Positions 11,026 through 22,125 of a stretch of 64,000 nucleotides of DNA are shown piece after piece. The stretch lies in the NCBI GenBank assembly GCA_018287875.1, contig JAGVVL010000009.1:1116001-1180000 (forward strand). The letters are read 5' to 3'. The stretch comes from Nigrospora sphaerica (lineage: Eukaryota > Ascomycota > Sordariomycetes > Amphisphaeriales > Apiosporaceae). How positions within the stretch are numbered: the stretch's first letter is position 1; the number at the start of each line of letters is the position of its first letter. The notes under the pieces are model-generated. The model saw nothing but the letters and a program-made list of their open reading frames with translations. It did no database searches and was not told the DNA's origin. The position numbers and the translations under genes were made by a program.

Positions 11026-11884
11026 ATGTCTGGAGCTGAGGGGAAAAGCAAGAAACGCCGCCGGGCGGACGTGAATCCAATTGAACAAACCAACCGCAAA
11101 AATGACGAGCAGTTCATCGCCGACCATCTACGCCCCGAGTACGCCTAGCTCGCTCCTCCCACAGCCCCCCCTCTCTCTTCCTCACTGACCGGGGGTGTTT
11201 TGCCACCAAACAGCCCCGATTGGACGCGTTGGACGCACCCGCGCACGCAGCAGGCGTACCGACTGAGCCTCACTGGTGCGAGCCGCCTGGGGGTCGCCAG
11301 CCTCGAGGCGTGCTACGGCCTGGTCGAGCAGACCAGTCGCGCCGACTACGAGGCCTCGTCGTTCGGCTGGAAGCCGGCCAAGAAGCACGCCGAGATGCGC
11401 TCGCCGGAGCTGCGTTACGTGCTCGTGCACGATGATGCTGCTGCTGACGGGGGCCGCCTCGTCGCCTTCACCTCGCTCATGCCCACGTACGAGGAGGGTC
11501 AGCCCGTCGTCTACTGCTACGAGGTACATCTGCAGGAGGATTTGCGTGGGTATGTTCTTTCCCCTGCGCCCCGTCCCTCCCTGTCGTCGTTGTCGCCTCG
11601 GGCGTGCAGGCTGACTGGAGGGGGGCTGTGAACTGACCCTTTCCCCGCCCAATAGAACCGGCCTGGCACAACTTCTCATGAGCTTCCAGGAAGCCGTTGC
11701 CCGGAATACGCCCACCGTGGCCAAGGTCATGCTCACGTGTTTTCTGCGCAATGAGCGCGCCCTTGCCTTCTATAGGAAAATGGGTTTCGAGAAAGACGAA
11801 ATCTCGCCTGGCCCTAGGACGCTGCGCGGCGGTAGGGTCTTTGTGCCCGACTATGTGATCATGAGCAAAATTATCAAGTCGTAA
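11026..11884 (+). CDS. NAT4: Histone-specific N-alpha-acetyltransferase (NatD)
   Basis: Three exons, 11026-11138, 11214-11549 and 11656-11884, give 225 residues. Nat4/Naa40 acetylates the N-terminal serine of histones H4 and H2A. The N-terminus is a lysine/arginine cluster (GKSKKRRRADVNPIE) that could act in nuclear targeting or nucleosome contact. The GNAT core follows: PDWTRWTHPRTQQAYRLSL, then PVVYCYEVHLQEDLRGTGLA, whose RGTGLA is the acetyl-CoA binding loop, then VMLTCFLRNERALAFYRKMG and the C-terminal YVIMSKI. Donors GTACGC and GTATGT and acceptors ACAG and ATAG give an ungapped family alignment. The loop is split by intron 2, between its two glycines. Confidence 0.92.
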
Positions 11885-12183
11885 TTCAGGCAGTAATGCA
11901 GGCGGTTATACTGGGACAGCGACTAAAATATTCACAGCCTGCTTCTCATGCGCTCAATCCTGCAGTAGCTCGTCTTGGTCCACTCGTTGGCTCATGCATA
12001 CGGGTTGCTCTCATGTGACACCCCTCGCAGTTCAAACCAGTTATCCTATCGGGTTGGAGGTGGCACAGCATCGTAGATTTGCCGAATCTACGTCTCGAGA
12101 TTCTTCTCACCTCACTGCTTTGCTCCTCCACCTCGCGCTTCCACCCAGGAAAGAATTACACCATCTCCAAGTTTTCCAACGCA
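11885..12183. other. Short intergenic region NAT4 / HET gene
   Basis: 299 bases. The reading frame of the HET gene is open through 12079-12183 but no ATG occurs there, so I treat it as leader. Confidence 0.5.
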
Positions 12184-14985
12184 ATGTCTCGGTGGCATCT
12201 GCAGTCTTGCACTGAACCAGGTGTCGTCGTTCACAACGGTGTCCCGAGTTGCCGGACCTGCAAAGCCTCACCAGACCTCGAGGGGCTGGTCGATCAACAA
12301 AAACGACTAGAATCCGAATCCGGGCAGCCATGGACTGTGCCCAAGGATGAGCCTATTGGGGAGATGAATCTATTCTGGCCTGAATGTGTCCAATACGTTG
12401 GACGTCGGGATCAAGACGCAACGGACCACGACGAGCAGCAAGCAATCAACAAAAGTCAGTCAACAGAGTCGAGCAAAGCTCAGTATGCTTCTGCAGAGCC
12501 ATATTCATCCCCAGGCAATAAATCACACTCGTGCATCTATGAACGACCGCTTAGCGACAACGAGTTCCGACTCGTGTACCTCTCCGCCGCCAATCATTGC
12601 CCCGGCGTCATTCACATCACTTTGGAAACGTATTCCAATGACGACTACCCTGAATACGAGGCTGTCTCATACGCTTGGGGCGTTGAAGATGGAGTCTCGG
12701 ACCAGAGGCATCCTGTGTACGTGGGAGTGTACTGGGATGTAATGCTGCACACCAAGAATTGCTGGTCTCTTCTTGCCTACCTGCAGCCTCGGAGGGGCAT
12801 CCGTCTAGTCTGGATAGACTCCCTCAGCATCAACCAACGGGACAACGAGGAGAAAGTTGTCCAGGTTAGATCTATGGGGGAACGGTACCGAAAATGCACA
12901 CGTGTGGTTGTCTACCTGGGCCCTGGTTACGTGGACCCCTCTACAACTGGCTCGCATCGACGTCGTGCGCCATTCCACGAAATGCCCGATGACACTTTCC
13001 AACGGATATTACTGGCTCCATATTTCGGGCGCATATGGATCGTACAAGAGCTCGTCATGGCACCATCGGCAATAATTCCTGTCAACGACACCGACTTTGT
13101 GGTAGGGGGGGACACCGTTGTTGCTCGTCTTCAGATGAGACAGGATCAACGACTGAATGGGCCAGAGCGCCCGTGGTTTGCACAGCTATGTACAGGTGGG
13201 ACGATTCAACACGAAGCACAGAGCGCCCAGCTCATATCTGCAATGCACCTCACCCGCGACTCCGAATCTTCCGACCCCCGCGACAGGATATTCGGCATAC
13301 TTGGACTCATCCGCGCCGATACCTTCTCGGCAGCGAACTACGACATTTCTACTGCCCATGTTTCTATTGGCGTCTTTTCACATTGCATACTGAATCTCAA
13401 ACGCATTGGTGTCCTTGTAGGCGCTCCTCGGCTCCGGAATGCGGAACTGGGCTATCCCAGTTGGCTCCCAGATTGGAAGTCTTCAATCACTTTCACAGAG
13501 ATAGGATATCCCATTGAAGCTCCAATGGGTATGGGCCTCTATCAGGCTCTCCAGGACTTTGCCCATGAATTTCTGCTCCACGGTACCGATAGTCGAAGAT
13601 CAGAACGTATGGAAGCAACCCAACATTTTTTACCCAACCCTCGCCAGGCACCTTCAGGACCAATAAACCCCTTCTCCTGTGATGCCGGATGCCCCTATCA
13701 CCAAGTACTCCGGGTCATTATAAACGAACATCACGATGAAATGAGACGACATCAGCCTCTCTCATCTGAATACACTGATAAGAGAGCCTTGTTTTCTGAA
13801 TCCCATCATAAGTGGTGGGGGGGCTCTTACCTCGATCACGCTGGCATCCCATGGGACGAAGGAGCATATATATGCTCCTCCTCCGGTGCCTTGTCTTTAC
13901 ATCTCACACACCTTCTTCACTTCACTACCAATCCTGACGTTATTAACCGTTTTGATATATGTCTTCTACGAATTCGCTCAGATGCAAGTTCAAATAGGAG
14001 CAACCTGTTTCTCAGCACACTGCCAAATCCCACTTTGGACTTCTCCAATCTCGGCCCTGGCAGGAAAGACTTATTCCTACTCCCAGGAACAGAGAACAGG
14101 CCTTCTTTGGTGCTTTTCTTGAAACTAAATACAGGAGGCAACGGCTTCCAACTCTTGGGTTGCCGCTACTGTCTCGATCTATTCTTCATGACCCCGAACC
14201 ACTCCAAGGCAGGAAACCAGCCGACATCTTCTACGGAAATCCCGTTAGTGAGCATGTATCGCAAGGTGCAAGTCATTCACAGAGAAATGGAGAGCCTCGA
14301 AGGACGTCAAATAATACGGAAACCCTGGGATCCACTGTATACTGAGAGCATCCCAGACCCACCACCTTACAGTGCGGGTTTCGAAGTATTCAGTTACCAA
14401 CCCTTGTTCCAAGGAGAGGAATGGTCACCGTGGGATGTACTTTTCATGGTCCAAGGCCTGTTGAACCAGAAAGATAGCAAGCCAGGAAGCTTTTTCGCTC
14501 GCTACCATCAAAAACAACTTTCCAAGGCGGGGAAAGGCAACAACCCCGAACTCGTCGGAGAGTACTTGGGGATCACAACCAACCTCTTTAAATGTGTTGG
14601 CGATCGCCCAAGTGGTATGTCACTCACCACTTTTCAGAGGTATGTGGAGTCATTTTTGTCGGGGTGGGAGGTTGAGGTCATGGCCGGGGCATGGGTAGGG
14701 GCGGCCAAACTTCTCGACCGGAGACGTCGACAGAAATTCGACGTGGAGAATGCGAGGCTGAGGATACCGATGAACACTCTCGAACAGCTCCTATCCAACA
14801 GCGTTTTCTACAGGATTCTGCGCCAGGTCACGCCCTACAGCCGCAAGACGGGAGTGGACGAGTACGAGATCCTTCGCGGTGGACCCAAGGAGGAATACCG
14901 GTCCGAATTTTCTTTGGACTTCCCCGAGGAGATCCAGAAGGCATTCAATGTGGATATGTGGACGCGAATGGTGACTATCGTATGA
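12184..14985 (+). CDS. HET-domain (heterokaryon incompatibility) protein
   Basis: Intronless frame of 933 residues from the first ATG at 12184. HET proteins cause non-self recognition and cell death after fusion of unlike hyphae in Pezizomycotina, although most family members are uncharacterised. The HET domain is clear: YEAVSYAWGVED (about residues 158-169), RLVWIDSLSINQRDNEEK (about 207-224), a YLGPG segment, RIWIVQELVMA (about 283) and DRIFGILGLI (about 367). The N-terminal 35 residues carry RWHLQSC and PSCRTC, a Cys-pair leader often seen in large HET proteins. The C-terminal half has no domain I can name (no WD40, ankyrin or NACHT-like P-loop), ending with RKTGVDEYEILRGGPKEEYR. Allele specificity and partner are unknown. 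Confidence 0.9.
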   Translation: MSRWHLQSCTEPGVVVHNGVPSCRTCKASPDLEGLVDQQKRLESESGQPWTVPKDEPIGEMNLFWPECVQYVGRRDQDATDHDEQQAINKSQSTESSKAQYASAEPYSSPGNKSHSCIYERPLSDNEFRLVYLSAANHCPGVIHITLETYSNDDYPEYEAVSYAWGVEDGVSDQRHPVYVGVYWDVMLHTKNCWSLLAYLQPRRGIRLVWIDSLSINQRDNEEKVVQVRSMGERYRKCTRVVVYLGPGYVDPSTTGSHRRRAPFHEMPDDTFQRILLAPYFGRIWIVQELVMAPSAIIPVNDTDFVVGGDTVVARLQMRQDQRLNGPERPWFAQLCTGGTIQHEAQSAQLISAMHLTRDSESSDPRDRIFGILGLIRADTFSAANYDISTAHVSIGVFSHCILNLKRIGVLVGAPRLRNAELGYPSWLPDWKSSITFTEIGYPIEAPMGMGLYQALQDFAHEFLLHGTDSRRSERMEATQHFLPNPRQAPSGPINPFSCDAGCPYHQVLRVIINEHHDEMRRHQPLSSEYTDKRALFSESHHKWWGGSYLDHAGIPWDEGAYICSSSGALSLHLTHLLHFTTNPDVINRFDICLLRIRSDASSNRSNLFLSTLPNPTLDFSNLGPGRKDLFLLPGTENRPSLVLFLKLNTGGNGFQLLGCRYCLDLFFMTPNHSKAGNQPTSSTEIPLVSMYRKVQVIHREMESLEGRQIIRKPWDPLYTESIPDPPPYSAGFEVFSYQPLFQGEEWSPWDVLFMVQGLLNQKDSKPGSFFARYHQKQLSKAGKGNNPELVGEYLGITTNLFKCVGDRPSGMSLTTFQRYVESFLSGWEVEVMAGAWVGAAKLLDRRRRQKFDVENARLRIPMNTLEQLLSNSVFYRILRQVTPYSRKTGVDEYEILRGGPKEEYRSEFSLDFPEEIQKAFNVDMWTRMVTIV

Positions 14986-15149
14986 AAAGGCGTATGGGAA
15001 TTTCTGCACTTATGTTATGATTTCATGCGGTAATTGGAATTATTCTTTGCGTCCTCGCATGTGCCTGCGCGAAGCCAAACACCACGTGCCAATTGCTAGG
15101 TACATAGGGCGTCTGGAACCCAGACAGCAGGTCTTCGGACCCCGTGGCC
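14986..15149. other. Intergenic
   Basis: HET gene 3' region. Nothing recognised. Confidence 0.5.
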
Positions 15150-15836
15150 TGGGCAGCCGTCACCTCCTGCGCCGTCGCCAACGCTGCTGGACATCTACAG
15201 CAGCGGCGGAAACGCCGTCGATCGCGAGTGGTACGAGGACGTCGGATGGAACGGTGAGCTCATAAAGACGCAGCGGAAGCTCCCCCTCTCTTCAATGCTT
15301 TCTGCCCGGTATCGTGACCCTCGGTACGATCTCGCCATATCCATCATCAACCAGAACAGAAGGGGCGTGGCAAACTTGATCCCAAACATCAAGACGCCCG
15401 GGGACGGCACGGAAGAGGTCATGTAGGAACAGAGACGAGTGCTTCCAAGAATGCTGGGTCGCTCCATAAGAAGAGCCATTTGGACCAGGCACGTGATCTG
15501 TGTCCATGGCCCACCGCTTCCGCACGCAGCGCCGAGACCCATCGTGAGTCGCTCGCATAGGAAGCTCAAATATTGCCTCACCCTCGTCCGCTGTGGGAAT
15601 AGGCTCCTGCAGTTACCGTTGGCCTCTATGGCAGCAGTAACGTGGTGCCCCTGGCCGACCGTCCGTGGATTGGGGCTATTTACCTGAACAATGAGAAATG
15701 GATGACGACCGAACCAGGTACAGACGAGACCTGCTACTTACCAGCCGCGACGTCCGCTTCCCACACATGCTGACACGTAATGCAGGGTCTTTGACTTTCA
15801 TCCGTGGAGCGAAGTGGGAACACGCAACTAGCTCAG
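15150..15836 (+). other. Unassigned coding-like segments, possible gene or gene relic
   Basis: Three plus-strand stretches read like protein but I cannot assign a family. Segment A (about 15152-15426) contains LLDIYSSGGNAVDREWYEDV and RYRDPRYDLAISIINQNRRG and ends at TAG 15424. Segment B (about 15611-15715) contains VGLYGSSNVVPLADRPWIGA and IYLNNEKWMTTEPG, followed by a GTACAG donor. Segment C (about 15786-15836) is RVFDFHPWSEVGTRN plus stop, preceded by TGCAG. B to C is a plausible splice. A to B needs an unclear junction, and I found no confident start. It may be the 3' half of a spliced gene or a decayed gene. The aromatic, Trp/Tyr-rich spacing recalls carbohydrate-binding beta-propellers, but that is only an impression. 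Confidence 0.35.
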
Positions 15837-18805
15837 TCCACGGGACAGGTAGGGTCGCATATCGTGGCTAGTGGTAACCTGCACATAGGCTGGCCGCATC
15901 GATACCTCGAGCGGGACAGTCTGCCACGCGATCAGCACTTTATCGTACGCTGTGCCTCTTGGGGGTAGTATAAGATCCACGTCCACAGAGAAGGGGGGGC
16001 TGAAATGGGAAGTGCTCGGGGGCTCTAGCGAGCCATGTTGCCGAGGGGTGGATCCTTGGATGTCCCACGGCAACCCGTGGCCATGGCGCCGACGAAAACC
16101 TTAACTTGTCGAATCGGGAGCACTGTGTCGATTCCCTAGTCTCGGGGTAAAAGCCTTGTCATGGCGCGCCGTGATTTGCTTTCGACCCCTCGAATCAACG
16201 CCGTCGGCCTGTCAAGACGGCCGCTTATGTCGGTTCGAACTCTACTGCTAGATGCCGGTTCGCGCCGCGACACATTCCAGGGACCGGCCTTCAGGTTTCC
16301 AAGGGTAGCAGTGAAGGAGAAGCTCGGCCGGGTCCCTCCCCGTGTCGTTGCGGTGTGGAGGTCAGGTGCAGGCTGACTGTCATCCAGCACCCTGGAAAGC
16401 AGGTGAAGGTCGGGCCCCCCAAGTTGAGCCGGTTGACGGACCGATCTTCAAGAGCTAGGGAAACCCATCGGGCGCGTGGACCACCCGCGTTTTTGAATGG
16501 GTGACGAGGACCGAACGAGGTCTTTTCTGGGGCTGGCAAGGGCCAAGGACTCGAGCCCTGCTGCATGTATCGAGTTGATAGTGGTTTCGGTCCGCCAAAT
16601 GTTGCACGAGTGGGCCGGCATGACTTGAATCGGCGATCTGCACTTATCAGCAGGCCTGCGGAGCAGGTATCTGTATGCGCATACGGATTCTTCATATGCA
16701 GTGGGTTGTACTGGAGGCGGGGACGCTGTAGGGAACTGCTTGGCCCGGGCTTGCAGGGCTAGCAAGCAATTGCCTGACGGCCACTTCGATACATCCATCG
16801 CTGAATCAAGCCCACCGAGCAAGCCAGCCGGCGGCGCTTTGATGGAGAGAAGCGCCACGGCTCCGGCGCAACGGCGAGTGCGCGGGGAGTCTGCTGTCCC
16901 TTGCTTCTTGCCGGCCAGGGTGGAGGTCGCAGGCGCATTTCCGGGTCTCGTCGCCCACTCGCGACCTCGGCCAACCCACAAAGCCGGGCCACGGCTCAAG
17001 CGCGCGACGGATGCATCGGAGCCGGCGTGCTGGTGACCAGAGGCGCCCGGCCTGCCGGCCCTGGGCGGGCGGGCACCCGCGTAGCCGTGCTCCCGTGGAC
17101 GCGTGAGCATGAACCCGACGATGGCGACGGCCGCCGGCTTGGAGACGCCATGAGAGGGGGACGCATCGTTGGCGAGGAAAGCATTCTTCAGGCCCGGCGG
17201 GTGCGCGCGGTTGTGCCTCTTGTGTTCGCCAACAACTCGGGTGAAGATCCGGACGGACAAGCAGCGCCTCGAGGCAACGGCCTTGGTCCGATTCTTTGCA
17301 TGGGGGCGTCTTCAGCGCGTAGCCTACCGAGAGGGTGCTGTGTACACGAGCCGCCCGCCGGCTTCGGCCGGAGACGGGGAACGAGGCCGCCCATGCCCGT
17401 CGGTAGCCTAGCAAACCTTGTTTTCCTCGATGCTCCACGTCGAACCGCTGATAAGGGGAACGAACCACGGCGCGAGATGGCGGTGGCGCTGGTCTAAGCA
17501 TAGCGAGCGCACTGCCAGTTCCCATCCGGCCGACCCAAACGTGTCCCGTTTCGGACCGGCCCAGTCGGCCGATTGACACACAAAGGCACGGCCGCTCAAC
17601 CCTCCCGTCGCGCGGGCGAAATGGGACGGCTCGCCCCTAGCGGGTCCTGGTTTGGCATATACGGTAGCAGCTCTGCCAAGCCGCTCAGAACCAAACCAGC
17701 GGGTCCCGGGCGGGGGAGAGCGGAACCCCTGTCGTGTTCCTGTACCGACCGGGGTCATGCTGGTAAATCTGCCGACGTCTCTTGGGCCGTCTGGCATGCG
17801 ACCGCACGGAACCAAAAGGGTTGGGGAGCGAACAAAGTGTGACGAGGCCCCAACATGGGGGGTGGGTGGGTGTGCAGGGGGGGGTCTGTCGATCACGCCT
17901 GGCCGCCGACGGAGCAGTCGTCGGTCTGCGAGACCCCGTTCGCTGGTCGTGCATCGATGGACAGACGATGGCGAGGCGGACGAGGGCGGGACGGAAGCAA
18001 AGATAAAAGGTTGCGCGCTGTAAGTGGGCTTGCCCGCGTTCCAACGTGGCATTTTGACATGTCCGTGTCCAGCTCCCTATACGTATCCCGCCGGCGACGA
18101 CGCGGGGCCATGGAGCTTCGCGGTCTTCTCTTCATCCCCGTAACCCCGAGTCCTCCCGTCGTCTCCCACGATCCTACTCGCAGCGCATCCGTCTGTCCTG
18201 GTGCCCATCCGCCCGTCGACGCGCCGAACACGGGCGCCCGCAATCCCCGCACCCTGGCCCGCACCCCGCGTCGTACGGCCGATTTACTGCCACGGACGCT
18301 ACCCGACCAGAGCAGCAGAGACGGGAGCCGTGTGCCTCTTTCCCTTGATGGAACGTCCATCGTCCACCGAGAGCCGGCGCAACGGGTGTAGCCCGGCGAG
18401 GAGCGATGCTCGCAGCGGCAGCAGCTCGCGACCGCCCTTGTCGCAAAGCTCAACGGCTACCAAAACCAGCAGCCCTCTCACCGCCTCGACGACGCACTCA
18501 AGTGCCGACCATGGCCACACTCAAAACCCACTACCGCTGCACACCAAGGCGACATCACGACGCTGGATGCCTGACAGCAGGAACTCGGGCATAAAAGCAA
18601 CCACGCCGGCAGACACGCCCGTAGGGACGCCACCCTCGAGAAAGTCGAGCGGCTGGGATCGCATATCTATAGTGGGTGACCTCCATGCTTCCTTCTTCGG
18701 TGAAATGGATGGTGCCGCCCGCCCGGCTCGCCATTCTTGGCTCGACTCGCGTGCGTGCATTGTCTCCCACCTGGAAGCAGCACTCGGACGGGCGGCCAGG
18801 CGAGA
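15837..18805. other. Long stretch without a recognisable gene
   Basis: About 3 kb, mostly GC-rich. Several overlapping open frames of 180-270 codons exist on both strands (for example 16448-17260 minus and 16901-17497 plus), but they overlap each other, are rich in Arg/Pro/Gly/Ala and show no domain or clean splice continuation. I regard them as chance frames. The right end should hold the promoter of the LaeA-like gene. Confidence 0.5.
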
Positions 18806-20569
18806 ATGAGCTCCCCGCTGACGATACCGCCGAACGCCGACCAGGCCACGACCGCATCCTTCGAGGGTGACATGTGGCCGCGCTCGCCGTCAGACGACTC
18901 CTCCGACGAGACGCTCCCGAGCGCCACTACCTTGAATAAGTAAGCGGCCCCGATGCGACCTGGCGGGGCCTCCCCCCCCCCCCCCCCTGACCACTCGGCG
19001 TACCCTCGCTGGTTGGCTCTGTCCGCCCATCTCTGCCCTTTCCATGCGGCTGCTGAACACGCCGCAATTGTATCGCAGGGTCGCGCCGGCAAGGAAGAGT
19101 AGGCAGAGTCCTTCCGGGCTCGGGTTCCTCCGCTCCATCACCAAGAAGCTAGCCAGCAAAGCGGGCCGGAGCCGCAGTGAGTGTACCCCGGAGGGACTGA
19201 CCCTGACCCCTCGATCTCGTTGCCGTGGCCGGCTATTGACTCGGGGCCTTCCTAGCTCGATGGGGGGTGTTCGCCAATGATGAGGTACGGCTCGCTCGTT
19301 GCACCGCGTGAGGCTCGCCAAGGCTGACTATCGCGATGTGCAGGCCGAGAGAGCCCGAAACGGTATGCGACTGTTGGCCGATGCAGCCGGCCGCGCTGGC
19401 GAAGGACTGACCGGCTGACCGTGTTGCGCGTCTCAGAGGTCCAACACAGGATCATCACCGACCTGCTCGACGGACGACTTCATGTGGCCCCCCCCACGAT
19501 GCCGAGGCGTGTCCTCGATATCGGCACCGGCCCGGGGTGCTGGGCGCTGGTTCGTTCACCGTCCTCTTGTCCACCCCGACCCGGCAGTGCTAATGTGCAG
19601 TGCAGGACTACGGTGAGTTACCTGGGCGTGCCGTCGCCAAACTGGTCCTGACGAGTTGCAGCCAAGCTTCACCCGCAGTCGTCCGTTGTGGGCATAGATA
19701 TTAACCCCGTGCACCCGGCCTACAAGCTTCCCAACTGCCAATTCCTGCTCATGGTAACCGACCCCTACCCGTAGTCGTGCGGGACGAAGTCGTACTCACA
19801 GATGGCCAAGGACGCGACCGAGGAGTGGGGTTTCAAAGAAAAGTTCGACTTCATCCACGCCCGCATGCTGGGCGAGCTGCCGAATAAGCACCAGCTGATC
19901 CAAGAGATTTACGACAACCTGAACCCCGGCGGCTGGGCTGAGTTCACGGAATGGGTCCTGATCCTTCGGTCGCCGAACCGCTCCCTGGAAGGCACCGCGT
20001 TGCTTAAGTAGGTATCTTCTCGTTGTGCTGCCGGGTAACGCGCGATGCCTTGCTGATTGGCCCGAAATAGATGGAACAACATCATACGAGACGGGTTGCA
20101 CAAGCTGGGCACCAGTGCGTCGTATCCCCTGGAGTTCGGCCCGCTGTTGGACAGAGCCGGCTTCGAGGGCATCACCATGCGCAAATTCGCCGCGCCGACC
20201 AACGCCTGCTATCCAGGCAGCAAGGCGCAGAAGATTGGCAAGCTGATGACGCAGAATTACGACCAAGTGATTGGGCCCTTGACGCTCCCCATCCTGACGG
20301 CCCTGGGGTGGAAGACGGAAGACGCGGAGCGCCTTGTGGCTGAAGTGCGTCGCGAGCTGGGCGACACGCGGTATCATTCATTTACGACGCTGTGAGTGCC
20401 TTCGCGGTCCCATCGCTGGGGTCCCCATCGGCTGACCGCGTTCGTGCGCAGGGTCTCGTTTTACTGCCGCAAACCCACGGTTGACACCCCGAAGTTGTCC
20501 ATGTCGTCCATGTCAACGCTGTCCTCGGGGCGACGCGGTGACTCCTCGCAGATGGGATCTCGTGCTTGA
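18806..20569 (+). CDS. LaeA-like SAM-dependent methyltransferase, ten exons with a 7-nt microexon
   Basis: Exons are 18806-18939, 19079-19176, 19256-19284, 19344-19362, 19437-19549, 19606-19612, 19662-19753, 19802-20007, 20071-20391 and 20452-20569. Together they encode 378 residues with all phases closing. Family landmarks fall in order: RWGVFANDE and VQHRIITDLLDGRLHVAP (cap region), VLDIGTGPGCWALDY (SAM motif I), VVGIDINPVHP (motif II acidic loop), FKEKFDFIHARMLG, YDNLNPGGWAEFTEW, then WNNIIRDGLHKLG and a late LVSFYCRKP strand. The N-terminal 80 residues are Ser-rich and basic. Proteins of this large fungal family include LaeA, a regulator of secondary metabolism, but most are uncharacterised, so no target is assigned. 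Three internal exons are tiny (29, 19 and 7 nt), and exon 6 (gactacg) is required to make WALDYAKLHP. Exon 7-8 junction residues are the least certain. Confidence 0.85.
18972..18987. repeat. 16-C homopolymer in intron 1
   Basis: A run of 16 cytosines inside the first intron of the LaeA-like gene. Length may be inexact in the assembly, but it does not touch coding sequence. Confidence 0.8.
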
Positions 20570-22125
20570 TTTGATTCCCCTTTCCCCAAAGGAAAGGCGG
20601 CGTGGCACAGGGGCAAGGCAAATAGAAGACGGCAAACGGCGGATGGTTGTTTCGGGACGATACCCCCAGAGTAGCAAGCTAATAATTCGGGATCCGGTGC
20701 ATGTGTACTTTGAACCCCGGTGTGCGGGGTCCAATCCTCACCTGGTTATGAGACGCGCAGGCGGACGCGCGAGCAAGGGAATTTCCAAGGCCTTTTGCTA
20801 TACTCACATGCTGCAGCGCCGGCGCGTCAACGTGCAGCTGGATTCCAAAGCACATGTATCGTGTGCCAGGCCCCGTCGTCAAGGCGCCGCCTGTCGCGGC
20901 TGCGGGGCGGAGCCGGCCGCGTCACGGGTTACCGTAGGGCCCAGAGTTCACTGTAAAGGGAGGGTCGAACACACGCCTGATGGGACGCCCGGCCTTTATG
21001 TCGGCAGTCGGGAGCCAGCGGCGTCGTGAAGGGCTGCCCGGCGCAAGTGCTGACGGGGCGGTGGTTGGCAGGCTGGCACGGGTGGATAGTCCTGATAGAG
21101 TGCTGATGTCTCTCGATCCCCCGAGGGAACCAATCCACCCATCCCACTTGTCCTGCAGCATCTTGTCACCTCGTGCCACACCAAGAATCCCCGCAGGCCA
21201 AGCGGCCCATACCGTGTACAAGCGGGCAGGCTGGCGGGTCAGCGGTACGCCACTGCAGGCAGTCGGAAGCGGGCAAGCGGTCTCGGCTCGGTTAGCTGGC
21301 GAAAAAGCAATGCATTCGTTAGTTATACTCGATTGTTGTTATGGCCGGCCGTAACGGCACCGCTGATCAACCAGGCTAGACGGAAGCAGGGATAGCTCGC
21401 TGCCCGCATGCGTTGGGTTGTTTGTGCTGTATGTAGCGTACCGACGTACATCGCCAAATACTTATCAGCCCTGGTGCTGGCAGGTTGGTACCGGTACCGG
21501 TGACAACTTGTGTCAAGACGCAGTAGTCGGCCCAGGAAGAGGTCGTCAGCCGAGCATCAGTCCGTTTTCTCCGCAATATGGTGGACAAGTATGCGACCGT
21601 CATGGATAGTTGCCATGGGTGCTTCTTCGTATGGCCCCCCATTGTCCAATCAGCGAGCCTGGTCTGTCAGGGAACTGGTACCGACACCGTGGGTGGCCAA
21701 TCGCAAGCAAACCAAATGGACAAGCGCCGAAAATGTTGTCCCCGGAGATTGGCATCGCAGGGACGCCGGAATCCGTACGGACCATCCTCACGACGGCTGG
21801 TTGGGCGAGGAAACTCTTGTGCCCGCTTCCAAGACAAGCCATGCACGTGAAAGGCGCCGGTGGCTTCGTACGTAACGGAGTGGGGGGGGGGTTCTGCCGA
21901 AGCCGTCGCCGGGTTGCTGATAAGCATTGCGACGCCCCGAGGACTTGGGCAGTCGGTTGGCTTCGGTTTGCTAGTTTCGTGCCTCTGGGTTATATGTTGT
22001 CGCGTGTCCTTGCCCGCCCCCCTTGCTACGGAGACACATCGACCAAGACGTGTCCGACAGACATATATCCCCCCGACTGTGTTACTCCAACTTCCTCGGG
22101 CATTTGCATTCCCCCGCCGCCCATC
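20570..22125. other. Intergenic between the two methyltransferase genes
   Basis: About 1.55 kb. The frame of the downstream gene is open from about 21610, but that part has no family similarity and the first suitable ATG is at 22126. It contains a ggtaccggtaccggtgac element near 21488 and a G-run near 21881. No gene recognised. Confidence 0.5.

Noticed and set aside
16448..17579. Overlapping minus frames of 257-270 codons in the gene-poor region
   Set aside because: Overlapping frames on both strands with no family, splice continuation or start context; typical chance frames in GC-rich DNA.
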